A stretch of 64,000 nucleotides of DNA from Vicia villosa (taxonomy: Eukaryota; Streptophyta; Magnoliopsida; Fabales; Fabaceae), in the NCBI RefSeq assembly GCF_029867415.1, contig NW_026705403.1, positions 186,001-250,000 on the forward strand, given 5' to 3'. Numbering within the stretch: the first letter of the stretch is position 1; the number at the start of each line of letters is the position of its first letter. Shown piece after piece: positions 34,076 through 45,477 of the stretch. The notes beneath the pieces were generated by a model. It saw only the letters and a program-made list of their open reading frames with translations, did not search any database and had not been told where the DNA came from. Made by a program: the position numbers and the translations under genes.

Positions 34076-35254
34076 ATGGACTTTGCTGATGATAAGGTAG
34101 TTGCTTTTGGGAGTGAGGATCAACAGAGACGCAATGAGATTCTGGCACAGCGTGAGATGGGTCTCACCGCTTTTTCGCATGATGCGACTCTGACCGTTCT
34201 AGGTATCCGGGAAAGTGTGCACTTTATGCTTCATCAGATTGGATGGGAGGATATCCTTACCACCCGTACACCCACTTTCCGTAACCTGACTTTAGAGTTT
34301 CTGAGTTCCCTCCATTATGAGCCTAGAATTGGATTAGGATTCAACAGAGGAAGAGTTTCATTCAGGTTGTTTGGATTCACCTACCGTTTCACCACCCTTC
34401 AGTTGGCCGAGTTACTAGGATTTCCTAAAAGCATGGATGCTTTAATGGAAGTTGATGATGAGTACTTCCCTGATAACATAGTTGACTACTTTTGGAGTAC
34501 CATATCTGGTAGAAACCAGAATGATCTACGAATCTCTTCGGAAATCCACAATCCTGCCATTAGGTATTTCCACATGATATTAGCTTTCACTCTTTTTGGA
34601 AAACCTTTGTGCGATACCTCGGTGACTAAGGATGAGCTGTGCATTATGATGTTTGTTTTCCAATCCATACCAGTTATGGGAGTATCATTTATTCTTGCTA
34701 GGATGGCCGTTCTGGCCCAAGACACCATTGGTCCTATCCTTGTAGGTGGTCTAGTCACTAAGATCACCCGTGCCCTATTCTTAAGAGGACCGCTTGCTAG
34801 ATTGATTCCTTATGGAGGATTCAAATCCATGGACATTGAGTTTTGCTTTAACAAGAGCTTGATTAGCAATTATGATTCTCCACCTTATCAGCTTCTAGTG
34901 GACTATGAACCCGTTCATCATTTTGCCTTACCTTGCATTAGGTTCACAAGTGTTCACTAGAAAGAAAACTGGATATATGACTTGGAAGGACAAGGTGAAA
35001 ATGATCTCGAGGAGGAAGAAAGTGATCCGATGACACCGACTGGTTACCATGACATTGATGCTACACCTGATGAGGATGTGCCTATGGTTGACCATACTGC
35101 TGCTATTGAGACCCTTCGGAACGATGTTGCTGTACTTCGTACCGAATTAGGGAGACTCCGAGGTGATTTCCACGGATTTATGGATTTGGTCACGGTAAAT
35201 CTCGACAGTTTATATCAGCATTTTCAGTCCGTCCCTACTCCGAAAAGTGGCTAA
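34076..35254 (+). pseudogene. ATHILA ORF-1 (env-like) gene a, one premature stop
   Basis: The ATG is at 34076. One frame of 393 codons is broken only by TAG at 34958-34960 and otherwise open to TAA? or TAG-type stop at 35252-35254. It matches the plant ATHILA ORF-1 family (often called env-like in this position): TLEFLSSL, FRLFGFTYRFTTLQLAELLGFP, the IHNPAIRYFHMILAFTLFG block, and an acidic region followed by a short heptad-like C-terminal stretch (IETLRNDVAVLRTELGRLRG) that may form a coiled coil. Its function is unknown; no clear signal peptide or membrane helix is visible after the ATG. The order pol, then ORF-1, is that of Athila elements. Confidence 0.85.
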
Positions 35255-35845
35255 TTGAAGACCTCTAGCTTAGATTTCTAACTCTTACATTTTGACAATG
35301 AGGACACCGTCTAGTATAAGTGTAGGGGAAGGAAATACTTAGTTAGGATTTACCGCTTTAGTAGTTTTAATTTTCAGTTTTTCAATTTTAGTATTTCAAT
35401 TAGTTAGTATTTCTATTCTCAGACAAAATTTTAATTTTCAGTTCTTTTTTATTTTAATGAAATTAAGCAGTTTTCTTTATCCTGGTTTTTACTTTTCTCT
35501 GCTTTATTTCATCTGCAAAATTCCTGTGTGTGTGTGCATTATAATATTTGCTGCTATATGCTGTTGTTAGAAATAAATATTGCTGCTAATGTATATGTGG
35601 AACACAATAAAATTTTAGTCAGCTACCTATACTTCAGTCTGCTACTGTTAGAAAAAATTTGTACTGGTATAGGTAGCAAATTTCCTCTGTGTTGTTCAAA
35701 CTTCTCAGTAATTTCCATTCAATACTCAGTCAATCCATTTTCAACCTTCACACCCCTATATAATCTCACTGAACAACAGAACCCTAACCATTCTTCTGCA
35801 ATTTCTTTTACAAAACTTTTCCATACTTTCTGCAGATCAATTGTT
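35255..35845 (+). other. Spacer between two ORF-1 genes, with polypurine-tract-like motif and TATA-like box
   Basis: It begins with GACAATGAGGACACCG...AAGTGTAGGGGAAGG (35293-35333), the motif that also follows ORF-1b and the other Athila ORF-1. Then comes AT-rich DNA, a CCCTATATAATCTC box at about 35755, and CTTTCTGCAG at 35827-35836, a splice-acceptor-like site ten bases before the next ATG. The 5' part looks like the tail of one element and the 3' part like the pre-ORF-1 region of another, so a recombination joint lies here. Confidence 0.55.
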
Positions 35846-37290
35846 ATGGCCAACCTCAACAATCAAAACGAAGCCGAATTCCCTGGTGTCATTTTCCAGA
35901 ACGAAGAAGCGGGTGAAATTCAACGCAACCGTTACCGAAGTTTCTCTCAGAGAGGAGTGATGTCATCAAGATTCGCCCATATTGAAAGTTTTCGAAGTTT
36001 GGGGCTGTTCGAAAATGATGTGTGAATATTGCTCAATAAAACGGGTTTAGCATTCGTAACCACACTGGACTTCCCCGCATACGAGGCGTTAACCTTGGAG
36101 TTTCTAAGTTCGTATATTTATAACACACCCACCGACGCTTCTCACAACCTCATCGGAATCGCTACCTTCCGACTATTCAACCGAGAGTACACCATGAATC
36201 AAGAAAGCATAAGTGTGATCTTTCAGTTCACAAATGTTGAGGGAGTCAATTATAGAATTTCGCCCGAGCTTGACTGGCAAAGAACATCAAACGATATTTG
36301 GAAACGAATGTCCGGTAACAAAAATGTTGCTCCCGACATGCGCTTTTCTTCTCAAATTCATAATTCGGTCATGCGTTACTTCCACCGCATCTTAGATAAT
36401 ACTATCTTCGGAAGGACCAATAGCAACAAAGTCAATGGTAAGAAGTTATACTTCTTCTATTGTGCTTTTGCCAACCATCGAATCAATGCCAGCACCTTCC
36501 TTATGTCTCACATTCAAGCTCTTGTGTCAAGAGAAGGAAACGCACCATTCTGTGTAGGGTGGCTTGTCACTGGTATAGCTCGAGCCCTCGATCTAAATGA
36601 CAGGCTAGAAAATTTGCCGTCTCTACCAGCTGTTTTTATGGATATCAACAACTGCAGAGCTGGTCGCCTTATCAAAGAAAGACCTGACGGAAGATTCAAC
36701 CTCATGGTGCAAAACAGGGAAGTTCGTAGTGTTATATTTTTCAAATAGTGAGATCACCAGTATAGACCGCAGAAACAACTGGATCTATGATCTCGACGCA
36801 CCTGCTCTTGCCGAGAACATACAAGATAATCAAAATAATGCAGATAATGCGGATGAGATTGAACAGGAAATGGATCAAGAAGAGCCTCAGCCTGATGAAA
36901 ACCCTTAACCCAATCCTGAAAAATGTTACTGGATCATCTGGACATCAACCCTGAAGAAGGAATCAACCAGTCACACTGGATGACGTATATAGAGAGATGA
37001 TACGCAACCACGAGGATGAAGCTCAGTGTCATCAAAGGATTGAGGCGGGGCAGAATGAAACTATGACGCTGATGCGTCAGATGCAAAGGGATCAACACGA
37101 TTATGCATACTGGAATGATCAAAGCATTGCAAACCTCACGGAGGAAATGCATTGTTGGACATATCGTGTTGAAGGCTTGCATGAGTATGTGTATCATGCT
37201 GGGATAGTTCCGCCTAGAGACGGCGATGAAGGACGAAGAGGAGGTAGAGCACGCACCCGAGGCCGAGCACGAGGAAGAGGAAACGAGTAG
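35846..37290 (+). pseudogene. ATHILA ORF-1 (env-like) gene b, stop and frameshift
   Basis: The ATG at 35846 starts a frame broken by TGA at 36023-36025, continuing in the same frame to TAG at 36746-36748 and then, after a frame change, as EITSIDRRNNWIYDLD (to 36906) and a further piece to 37290. Recognisable ORF-1 blocks are LTLEFLSS, ATFRLFNREY and FSSQIHNSVMRYFHRILDNT. The C-terminus is Arg/Gly-rich. It is clearly a second, divergent ORF-1 and not a tandem copy of gene a. Products would be truncated. Confidence 0.8.
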
Positions 37291-38066
37291 TGAGTTTTCA
37301 CCATTTCTACCACACAAAGTCGCATTGAGGACAACGCAAAGTTTAAGTGTGGGGGAGGAAGCTTGCTGCTTTTCTATCTATTGTCAGTAGATTTTAATTC
37401 CTAGTATTTAATTTCCAGTATTTCTAGTTATTATCCTAAAAAAAATTAATTTCCTGTCATTTCAATCCATGTACTTTAAGTTCAATATATGCGAGTATCT
37501 TTCAGTTGTTGAATTCTCCATCTACTTGAACTATAAATTCTTTTTATATGCATAGCCTGACACGCTCGAAAAGTACAAAGATATACAATTTAAAGATACG
37601 TTAGAAACCAAAGCACTATTAAACAAAATTGCTATAGTCTTGACACTCTAGAACTCCAAAGTATGCAAGATCAATTTGAGTATCTATTATTCCGAATCTT
37701 TAACCTCTAGCTTTAAAGTAGCTTCGAGTAGTTTATTCAGCAATCAGCACCGTCTTAAACACAAACTACGTAGAGAGCCGATGAGTATAAGTGATAAAGG
37801 GCTTAATGTGATTGCGCTCGAATGAAAACAAGCAAAATCTTGCGAAAGGATCTGGATGAGCTATAATAGCATGATTCGAATTGGTTTGCATAAGTTGGAG
37901 TTGTCTAGTGTCACCACTGTGTCTTTAGTGTTCATATTGAGCTTTTGTACCTCTAGCGAAGTATCACTGCGACCGCGTACGAATCGAGATGATTGTCATG
38001 CATGTATAAAACCTTTTTCTTTGATTGTTTGCTTGAGGGAAAGCAAAGTTCAAGTGTAGGGGAGTT
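37291..38066 (+). other. Athila 3' untranslated region with two polypurine-tract-like motifs
   Basis: After ORF-1b comes ATTGAGGACAACGC...AAGTGTGGGGGAGG (37324-37358). After 650 bp without a supported gene comes TTGAGGGAAAGC...AAGTGTAGGGGAG (38034-38064), which directly precedes the LTR and is the likely working polypurine tract. The same two-motif arrangement is seen in the other Athila element. Confidence 0.65.
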
Positions 38067-38423
38067 TGATAACACGAAAACGTATCGTATATTTAGCTTA
38101 ATTTACATGTATTATTATCTTATTTTATTTCAATTTTATTACTTTATTTCGTGTTATGTCGGTATTTTGTATTTGTTTCAGGTATTTATTAAATTAGGGC
38201 TCGCAAAAGAAATAATCAATTAAAGGAGCCAAAATGAAGAGGAAATTGCTAAAAGGACGCTTGAATTAATTAATGGGGGTGCAAATAAGAAGGAAAGGCC
38301 CACAGTCAAAGCTGCAAGCAAAGCCCAAAAGCACAAGAAGGAAGGCACGTGACGAGTGGCGCAAAGGAGGCCCAGCCGTCCGTCACGCCCCCTCCCTGCC
38401 GGTCGGCACCTCCCCATTTTTCT

Positions 38424-38447
38424 AGTGTGTGACGTAAGTCACACACT
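38424..38447. promoter_or_regulatory. 24-bp inverted repeat with TGACGTAA core in the Athila LTR
   Basis: AGTGTGTGAC-GTAA-GTCACACACT has perfect 10-bp arms. It lies about 110 bp upstream of the TATA box and contains TGACGTAA, a bZIP (CRE/as-1-like) half-site. A role as an upstream activator site is inference. Confidence 0.6.
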
Positions 38448-38558
38448 CACGCCCAAAAGAGACGTTCGTCAAAGCCTAGTTTCTCTCCGCCATTTTCTCC
38501 TCCGTAAAACCTGCTACTGAGACGAAACAAATTCAAGACCAAGAATCTGAAGCAGCTC

Positions 38559-38566
38559 TATAAATA
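38559..38566 (+). promoter_or_regulatory. TATA box of the Athila LTR
   Basis: CTCTATAAATACCCC is a strong plant TATA box at a plausible place in the LTR (about 490 bp from its start). Confidence 0.65.
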
Positions 38567-39578
38567 CCCCTCAAGACTAATTGAAAGGGTTACGGACTTT
38601 TACCCTAGTGCCGTCAGTTTATTTTCCGCATCTTCAATTCCAGTCTATTTCCAAACCATTCTTCTGCAATAGATTTCCACACCGGAAACACTATTGAAAA
38701 TTCAATTTTCTTTTTAAGCTTCAGATTTAGTTTCTGTTTTTAGGATTAGATTTAATTCCAGAATTTATTTCAAGTCCCGGATTCAAGAACCAGTGCTGCA
38801 AGATTACAATTTTTAGTCTGCAATTTAATTCAGGTTTATTTATAGCACTTATTATTATTTACTGTTTATGTTAATTTATCAATTTATGTCCGGATCAATT
38901 TATATCTGCTATATCTGTTCTGATTCGTCTAATAAAATAATATCCGGCTAAATAAACATTATCGGTATGTAAAGTCATATAACCGAGGGAATCTAGTGAC
39001 GCTATCGATGTAATTTATTAATGAAGAATTATTTATCTGGCTATAATTTCTAAATGCTTACTTAAACCGTTTTGTAACGAGAGTTAAAAACGATAGAAGT
39101 TAGGATCAATAAAAACGAGAGTTTGAGGTTTTAACTGGACCATAGAAATTAGGCATTAAACTTAAATACAGTGAGAGTGCTTTAAGATTAAATAGTCTTC
39201 ATTTGTTTTCAAAAATCGTTTTAAACTTTAATTGATACAGCGAGAGTGCTCACTTAGGTTTAATAATGAGATCATAATCAATAAACACGAGAGTGTGAGA
39301 GGAAGGTTTTTAAACTAATGATTTCTACAGAAAAATACTCTTAAATTACGATTCGCGTCAATAGTTTACTAGATCCCCGACGTCCGACTATTACATACCG
39401 ATATAATTATCCTTTGATTTAATTCAATTCTATTCTTTTATTTTCCCCCATCTGATCTTAATCAATCAAACGATAGCCTTAGATTTACGTAGTGACAATT
39501 AACTACATTAGGTCGATTCTTAGTCCCTTGGGTTCGATATCTTCTAAAACTATACGATAGACTATGCACTTGCAGTCA

Positions 39579-40620
39579 TAATCACAGGCATACCCACTTT
39601 GTCGCAATCAATTTCTCTCATGAAGTTTTGTGCGATATGTCTGATATAGTAGACATGTACAGATGGAGGATCATGCCAACCATTGTCTGGATTATTGTAC
39701 ACACTTTCAATTGATGCATGCCTGTCTGAATTCAAACACATGCCAGGATGAGGGGCTACATGCATTCTCAAGTTCTTTAAAAAGAAGCCCTAATCATCTG
39801 TTGTCTCACCCTTCACAAGAGCAAACGCAACTGAAAAGATATTACTGTAGCCATCTTGTGCTACCGTCATTAGTAACGTACCTATGTACTTACCATGTAA
39901 CCAGGTACCATCAATATGAAGTATAGATTTGAAATATGCAAACCCTTTTATGTTTGGTTGGAATGCCCAGAAAATTCGGTGGAAAATTTGTTTCCCATTG
40001 ACTATAGTGCCGTCATCTATATATACCAGAAGTGTTTGCATTTTTACCACGGTACCAGGCACAAATTCCTTAAGAGATAACAAATAATGTGGAAGCTCAT
40101 TGTATGAATTCTCCCAATTACTGCATACCTGTTCAATTGCTTTATTCCTTGCAATCCATGTTTTCTTATACGGCGGAGTAAATTTGAATTCAGATACAAT
40201 TTCATTGATACAGACGCTCACCTTAGTTAACGGGTCCTTATCTACAAGAGACATTAATTGTTGACACATCAACTGAGATCTAAGTTGTTGATGATCCTGA
40301 TTAAAGATAGTTTTTGAGCAACTATGTGGGGGGTTCATAATGCCTATCTCCCATAGGTCGCTTCTTTTTCGATAGGACAGCAAAAGTCGAAACCTGCACG
40401 TAGCGTTTCTACAACATATTTGATATCTCCTTTTTTCAAAAAAATTCACCTTGAAATCAATACATTGTTTCATATGATATTTTGATATGGCAAGAACACA
40501 ATCAACTTTGGTTTTAAACCGGTTTCCCACAGATATGTCACCCTTCATCGGAAGACGATGATTGTGTGGCCATGAAAATGATGGTTGGTTTTCAGTTAGA
40601 TGCAAAGTTGCTGAATCTAC
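39579..40620 (-). pseudogene. MULE (MuDR-type) transposase remnant
   Basis: Minus-strand frame from about 40605 to 39790, continued in another frame to 39579. It shows the Mutator N-terminal zinc-type DNA-binding region (FKTKVDCVLAISKYHMKQCI, CCRNATCRFR, PPHSC) and the start of the MULE transposase domain with the first catalytic Asp (ILHIDGTWLHGKYIGTLL). After a frameshift near 39785 the second catalytic region follows (NSDRHASIESVYN). The third catalytic residue and C-terminus are cut off by the Athila LTR. It is not functional. Confidence 0.88.
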
Positions 40621-41318
40621 ATCTGTGTCTTATTCTATCACTGAAGGCCAATTCATTGAAATGACTTGGCTCCGAGAAAAATACGAAAACTATATGACAT
40701 TAACCGCAGATTCCACCGTCAAAGAAATTCTTCAAAAAGCTAGAGTTTACATTTTGTTGCTTTTTGGTGGTTTATTATTTCCTGATACTAATGGTAACAC
40801 TATACATCTTCAATATTTACCATTATTATCTGACTTTAATAAAACAGGTAAGTATAGCTGGGGATCAGCAACTTTAGCGCATCTATATAGACACTTGTGT
40901 AGATGCGCCAAAAAAGAAGTGCATAGTTATGTTGGTTGTGGAGTCTTACTTCAGGCTTGGGGGTTGTCGAGAATGCCGAGACTAGCACCAATGAATCCTA
41001 ACCCATATCAATTTTCATATGCAACCAAGTACGTTTTAATTTTTTTAAAAAAAGTTATTATGCGTTTTAGTAGGTAATAATTATTTCTTTTTTAGCTGGT
41101 CCGCATATGGGATGAATTACGAAAAAACACCCCATCATTGTGCTCCTGGATATCAAGCGTTCATCGATCATTTCGAGCCGATAGATGTAATATCTTTAAA
41201 ACTTAACTCAATTAATACTATTTCATATAATCAATTTTTAACTAATCATTTGGATCATTTTACATGGAGGCCCTATCTCGAACTGGAAGATCTGGAGTCA
41301 ACTGATAGTGACACGTGA
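40562..41318 (+). pseudogene. Plant mobile domain (MAIN/MAIL1-like) gene remnant
   Basis: The plus-strand frame shares its first bases with the opposite transposase and reads SITEGQFIEMTWLREKYENY, ARVYILLLFGGLLFPDTNGN, LPLLSDFNKTGKYSWGSATL, the conserved core of the plant mobile domain found in MAIN/MAIL1 and in many transposons. A likely short intron (about 41031-41095, GTACGT...TTTTTTAG) joins to WSAYGMNYEK and a final piece ending at 41318. The N-terminus is missing. Plant mobile domains are often carried by MULEs, which fits the neighbour. Downstream homology dissolves in stops. Confidence 0.75.
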
Positions 41319-41642
41319 AGTTCAAAAACTTTTATAATTAGCTTCACTTATTTTGAAATGCATCATTTGGTTAGGGTTAAACTCTAGTTTGGCATTCAAC
41401 GGGACATACTGCGTCCTCCAAATTTCCTGGAAGAGTATCACAAAAGTCAACTGAGCGATCAATAGCCATATGAGGATTGGAGAGACCATTACAAGAATGA
41501 GCATCGTCTATGGCATTCATGCCTCAAGAATGTAAACCGAGCTGAGAATACATGGCATGCTATATATGCATCTGTAACAAATTTGTATTTATCACCGAAT
41601 AGATTCTTATTTGACCCTCGTAACTAACCCTCTTGATCAGTG
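41319..41642 (+). other. Degenerate tail of the PMD/MULE remnant
   Basis: I see no open frame and no clear repeat border here until the Ogre LTR starts at 41643. It is probably decayed C-terminal PMD or MULE sequence; the support is weak. Confidence 0.3.
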
Positions 41643-42865
41643 TGTAGCGGGGAAATTCTGATATCGAAGCCATGGGATTGACTCGAATCAATATTTCATT
41701 TGAAATCGCCACCGCGCTTTATTTTTTCAAAGGAAAAGGGAAAAGAACGTAAAACCCAAAGTTTGTTTTTAAAACAAAAAGAGAACTCAGGTTCGGGTGT
41801 TGATTATACAAGGGGAAGGTTTTAAGCACCCCTCATATCTGTGGTACTCCACAGGAACCTTTTTGAAAATCTGTGTCGTGTGTGCTAAAAAACGGGTTTG
41901 TTTTATTTTTAAAATAAGCTCGGCAAAGCGTTAAGCTTTGTGCCTACATACCTCCTCGGTGCAATGGAGAAGTCAGAGCTAATGTAGTTCCGCTTAAAAG
42001 GGGAAAACATTAAAAAAAAACGAATAAACACTTTATCATCATTGGAGAGAAATACTCAGCCATTGATCTTGAGCATGAGAACAAACGAGTTCTTTGCATC
42101 GCAAATGAAAGAAGGGCTCCAACTCAGATAAAATCAACGAGTATGCCACTAGCTCTCTCACGCGAAAAAGCTCTCATTATATCAATCAATTTCAAAATCG
42201 TGGGGTATAACCACTCGTTTCGACAATTAACGGTGTCTAAACTTTGAAGAAAAAGGCCACTAAGGGCAAAAGATATTTTTTAAAGAAAAAGTTTTGAAAA
42301 GGTTGCAAACATAAGAATGTTTTTGAAAAAGAGAGAAGATTTTGAAAATTAAAGAAGTGGGAGGAGATGAAGAGGCTATCCTATTGCGTAAAATAAAAGC
42401 TAAGGAAAAGAACGGTCTAACCGAAATAAGAAGCCAACACTTGACATTAAGAGTCAAGGTAGATTTCCATCCTTTGGACTTATCAATACCAAACCAACAC
42501 ATTATAACTTGGGGATCTAGATGAACTTATTGTCTTAGCACCACTTCGCATTAAGCACATTAAAATTTCTGACGAAAATCGGGCAGAGTAACGGCTGTTT
42601 TCGGGTAAAATCCTTATCTCAATGCCTTGGAATTAACCATCAAGGACTTTCAAGGAAATACCTGCATACACAAACAGACAACAATCCAATGCCAGACAGA
42701 CAGAACAATTACAGAGTAATAACAGAATGAGGGTCCAGAGGTCCTAAGTCCATAAGTCCGAATCTCCAAAATGCTCGGGATAGTAGCCAATAGTCCGAAA
42801 GAGAACCTTATGTGTTTTTTAGATTTTTGTTGATTATTAGTGTTTTAGCATAAAAGTAAAGTATG

Positions 42866-42957
42866 GTCCAAGTGGACAAAAAGAAAATAGCGGAAACATA
42901 AACATAGTGTCCAAATGGACAAAGAGAAAATACCGGAATATAAACGTCCAAATGGAC
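42866..42957. repeat. Three GTCCA(A/G)(A/G)TGGAC inverted-repeat units in the Ogre LTR
   Basis: GTCCAAGTGGAC at 42866 and GTCCAAATGGAC at 42909 and 42946. Each has 5-bp arms and is followed by ACAAAnAGAAAATAnCGGAA, so this is a short tandem repeat of 37-43 bp containing a small palindrome. Confidence 0.8.
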
Positions 42958-43540
42958 AAAGAGAAAATAGCGGAATGTAAATATGATGAAATGATAAAGT
43001 AAAGCATAAAGCAAATTATAAAGAGCAATATAATAAAATGCGGAAATTAAAGTTAGTTGTTAGATGTTAAAGATAACCATCTTGAAACTTGTCAAGTATG
43101 TTATCAAAATTAGTAAGGAAGATCGATGGTGAGTGAAGGATGTTCTCGGATTTAAATTTAATGGACATTTATCAGAAGCTTGATAAAATCATAGCGACTA
43201 CACGATAAACCTCCATAAGTCTTAAATCAACCGCATACAATTCTCTTCCATATTTGATCTTTTTTTATTCGGGACACGAAATATTGCGCTATGTTAAGCA
43301 GATCGCCAAGTGATTTATGTAGAAATCACCATACAACGAGGCCGGTCAAAACTTTATGTGCTAATGCATGCGAGAGAAATGATATGTAGATCATTCTCCG
43401 AAAGCAATACCGCACGAAAAGAAAATAGGTAACGATCTAGTCTTTACCAAGAATCCATAAGAATTCTCAAAGTATTAAGACTTTCATCGATCAAAAGAAA
43501 AAAGGAGAAGGAGAAGATAAAATGCCTAAAGTAAAATCAA

Positions 43541-43770
43541 CTCACACTATCATTAATATCATTCATCTAATATTATGGATTTGGTCCTTTCAAACCTATC
43601 AACATCCTAGATCCAATGATATTAATGAAGTGGAGGAAGAAGAATAACATTTACAAAAGATAATCAACTCACACTATCATTAATATCATTCATCTACTAT
43701 TATGGATTAGGTCATTTCAAACCTATCAACATCCTAGATCCAATGATATTAATGAAGTGGAGGAAGAAGG
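43541..43770. repeat. 127-bp tandem duplication in the Ogre LTR
   Basis: CTCACACTATCATTAATATCATTCATCTA recurs at 43668, offset 127, and the similarity extends through GATATTAATGAAGTGGAGGAAGAAG. Only a few differences are visible. Confidence 0.85.
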
Positions 43771-43818
43771 AAGCCAAAACAAGCGTAAAAAAGGCAAAAA
43801 ACCACATTCTGCCAGCAG

Positions 43819-43924
43819 GAAATCGATTTCATGCAAGGGGAATCGATTTCCATAGTGCAGTTTTCAAAAAAAAACAAGTTACGTACAGCATGAAATCGAT
43901 TTCAGCCTTAAGGAAATCGATTTC
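43819..43924. repeat. Two pairs of GAAATCGATTTC palindromes (Ogre LTR, downstream of TATA)
   Basis: Palindromes at 43819, 43839 (one base short of perfect), 43892 and 43913. Starts within pairs are 20 and 21 bp apart and the pairs are 73 bp apart. In element orientation this cluster is about 450-550 bp downstream of the TATA box. Confidence 0.9.
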
Positions 43925-44374
43925 ATCAGTGTAAATTTCAGCAAAAACATCATGAAAAGGCATGAAGCTTGATTTGAACAAATATACAAACACCTTATGA
44001 TCACATATCAATTGGAGCACGAATTTTCCATCACAAAACCAGCAATTATCATCAATGTAGCATCTAAGATGCATCACACACAAGCACAAAAGAATCACAT
44101 TATGGTGGATGAATAAAGATGAAGAAAATTACCAAATCTTGAACAAAACTTAGATCTACTTCAAGAATCACCAACACAAATCTTGATCTCTCAATAATTG
44201 AAGAAAAAGAGTGAAATGGATGGTGGTTTAGCTCAAAGTTTTGTGAGGTTCAAGATGTGACTCACAAACTTTATGAAAGAAAAAGAGCTTTGGTGAATTT
44301 GGTAGGGATGAGGAGAGAAATTGCAAGGGGTTTTTTGGCTCTCAAAGCTTGAGAAATGAGAGAGTAGTGACCTC

Positions 44375-44382
44375 TATTTATA
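44375..44382 (-). promoter_or_regulatory. TATA box of the Ogre LTR
   Basis: The minus strand reads CGTCCTATAAATAGAGG, a good TATA box inside the LTR. It separates the two palindrome clusters. Confidence 0.6.
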
Positions 44383-44616
44383 GGACGAGAGCAAGAGTAG
44401 TGGCAATTTAGTCATTTGCTCTTGGTTAATTAACTTGTGTTTAATTGGTAATTAAAGTGGCATTTAAATGGTAAAAAATGGTAAAATGAGGTTTAAGTGG
44501 GTTTAAGGAAGGGTTTAATTTTGATGAGGTGGAAAATTGGTAAAATGATCAAATAAAAAACGTGCCAAAATGATGTCAAGCTTCCCTCCTTATATTTTTT
44601 TGAATTTCTCCTTAAG

Positions 44617-44795
44617 GAAATCGATTTCTCCAGGAGTGAAATCGATTTCACTCTGTTCCAGAAGAGAATTTGGCGCAAAATACACTAGGGAAATCGATTT
44701 ACCCAGGAGGGAAATCGATTTCATGTTGTCCAGAATGTGATTTTGTTGAAAATTGCTGTAGGGAAATCGATTTACCCAAGAGGGAAATCGATTTC
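44617..44795. repeat. Three pairs of GAAATCGATTTC palindromes (Ogre LTR U3)
   Basis: Palindromes start at 44617, 44638, 44690, 44711, 44763 and 44784. The spacing is 21 bp within every pair and exactly 73 bp between pairs. The first members at 44690 and 44763 end in A instead of C. In element orientation the cluster lies upstream of the TATA box. Confidence 0.95.
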
Positions 44796-45063
44796 ATGCT
44801 GTCAAAAATGTGGAAAATGCCTTGCTTATGGATGTCTTGGCTTAGTACCTACAAAACAAAAACCTACAAAGAAACAAAGCAATATTTTTGGTATTTGGGT
44901 TAGTATAATATGCATACAAGATACACAATCATTGGTGCTTGATGGTCCCTCTTATTGATGAGGTGAGTGCAACACCACAAACAAAACTTCTAAGTGAAGC
45001 TCTTGATTAATGATTGGGATATGAATGATAAATGATCTTAGGGTCAAAAATTGGGGTATGACA

Positions 45064-45078
45064 GATGCCCCTATTTAA
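45064..45078 (-). other. Polypurine tract of the Ogre-type element
   Basis: The minus strand reads CTTAAATAGGGGCATC and then the LTR head TGTCATACC. This is the usual Ogre purine tract and fixes the orientation. Confidence 0.8.
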
Positions 45079-45477
45079 GTTTCTTCGATCCGGAGGTACG
45101 ATGATTGCAAATCTTCGTTTTGACGGGATTGAAGAGACTTAAATATATAAAACACACAATTTTTGATCCTAAGATGCAATGAATGCATATGATGATGATG
45201 AAACATGGCAACACTGGGGATGCAAAGGAAATCCACTAGGAAAAACAAAATGTCTTTGTGGGAAGAATTCCACTGGGGAAGATAAGACTCTGTTGGAGAG
45301 ACGAAACTCTGCTGGGGAAAGGAACTTCACTGAGGAAAGCATTTCGCACCAGAGAGGTCAAAGCATCATCTTTAACTAGGGATGAGAAAAGGGGACATCC
45401 TCTTTCACTGGGGATGGGAAAATATGCATCCTCTTTCACTGGGGAATCAGAATAATTATCTTTCGTTAACAGAGAAC
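45079..45477 (-). repeat. Ogre 3' untranslated region with degenerate CACTGGGGA repeats
   Basis: The plus strand shows loosely repeated CACTGGGGA/CTGCTGGGGA words (45230-45440) with CATCCTCTTTCACTGGGGAT occurring nearly twice in a row. It grades into the 155-bp array. There is no gene. Confidence 0.6.

Larger units (their letters stand above)
38067..39578 (+). repeat. Athila-type 3' LTR (1512 bp)
   Basis: It starts TGATAACACG directly after the purine tract and ends ...CTATGCACTTGCAGTCA, a typical Athila LTR end, where the flank changes to MULE transposase sequence. It has a TATA box (38559-38566) and a 24-bp inverted repeat (38424-38447). It does not resemble the X leader, so this LTR and ORF-1b probably come from a different Athila family than pol and ORF-1a. 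No partner LTR lies in the window. Confidence 0.8.
41643..45063 (-). repeat. 3' LTR of an Ogre/Tat-type element (3.4 kb)
   Basis: On the minus strand it starts TGTCATACCCCAATTTTTGACCC, the familiar Ogre-type LTR head, preceded by a purine tract at 45064-45078. It ends ...TTTCCCCGCTACA. The conserved Tat segment with AATCAATATTTCATTTGAAATCGCCACCGCGC is near the end. It contains a TATA box (44375-44382), two clusters of GAAATCGATTTC palindromes, a 127-bp tandem duplication and GTCCAAATGGAC repeats. No gene is present; ORFs in it are short and unsupported. Confidence 0.85.
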
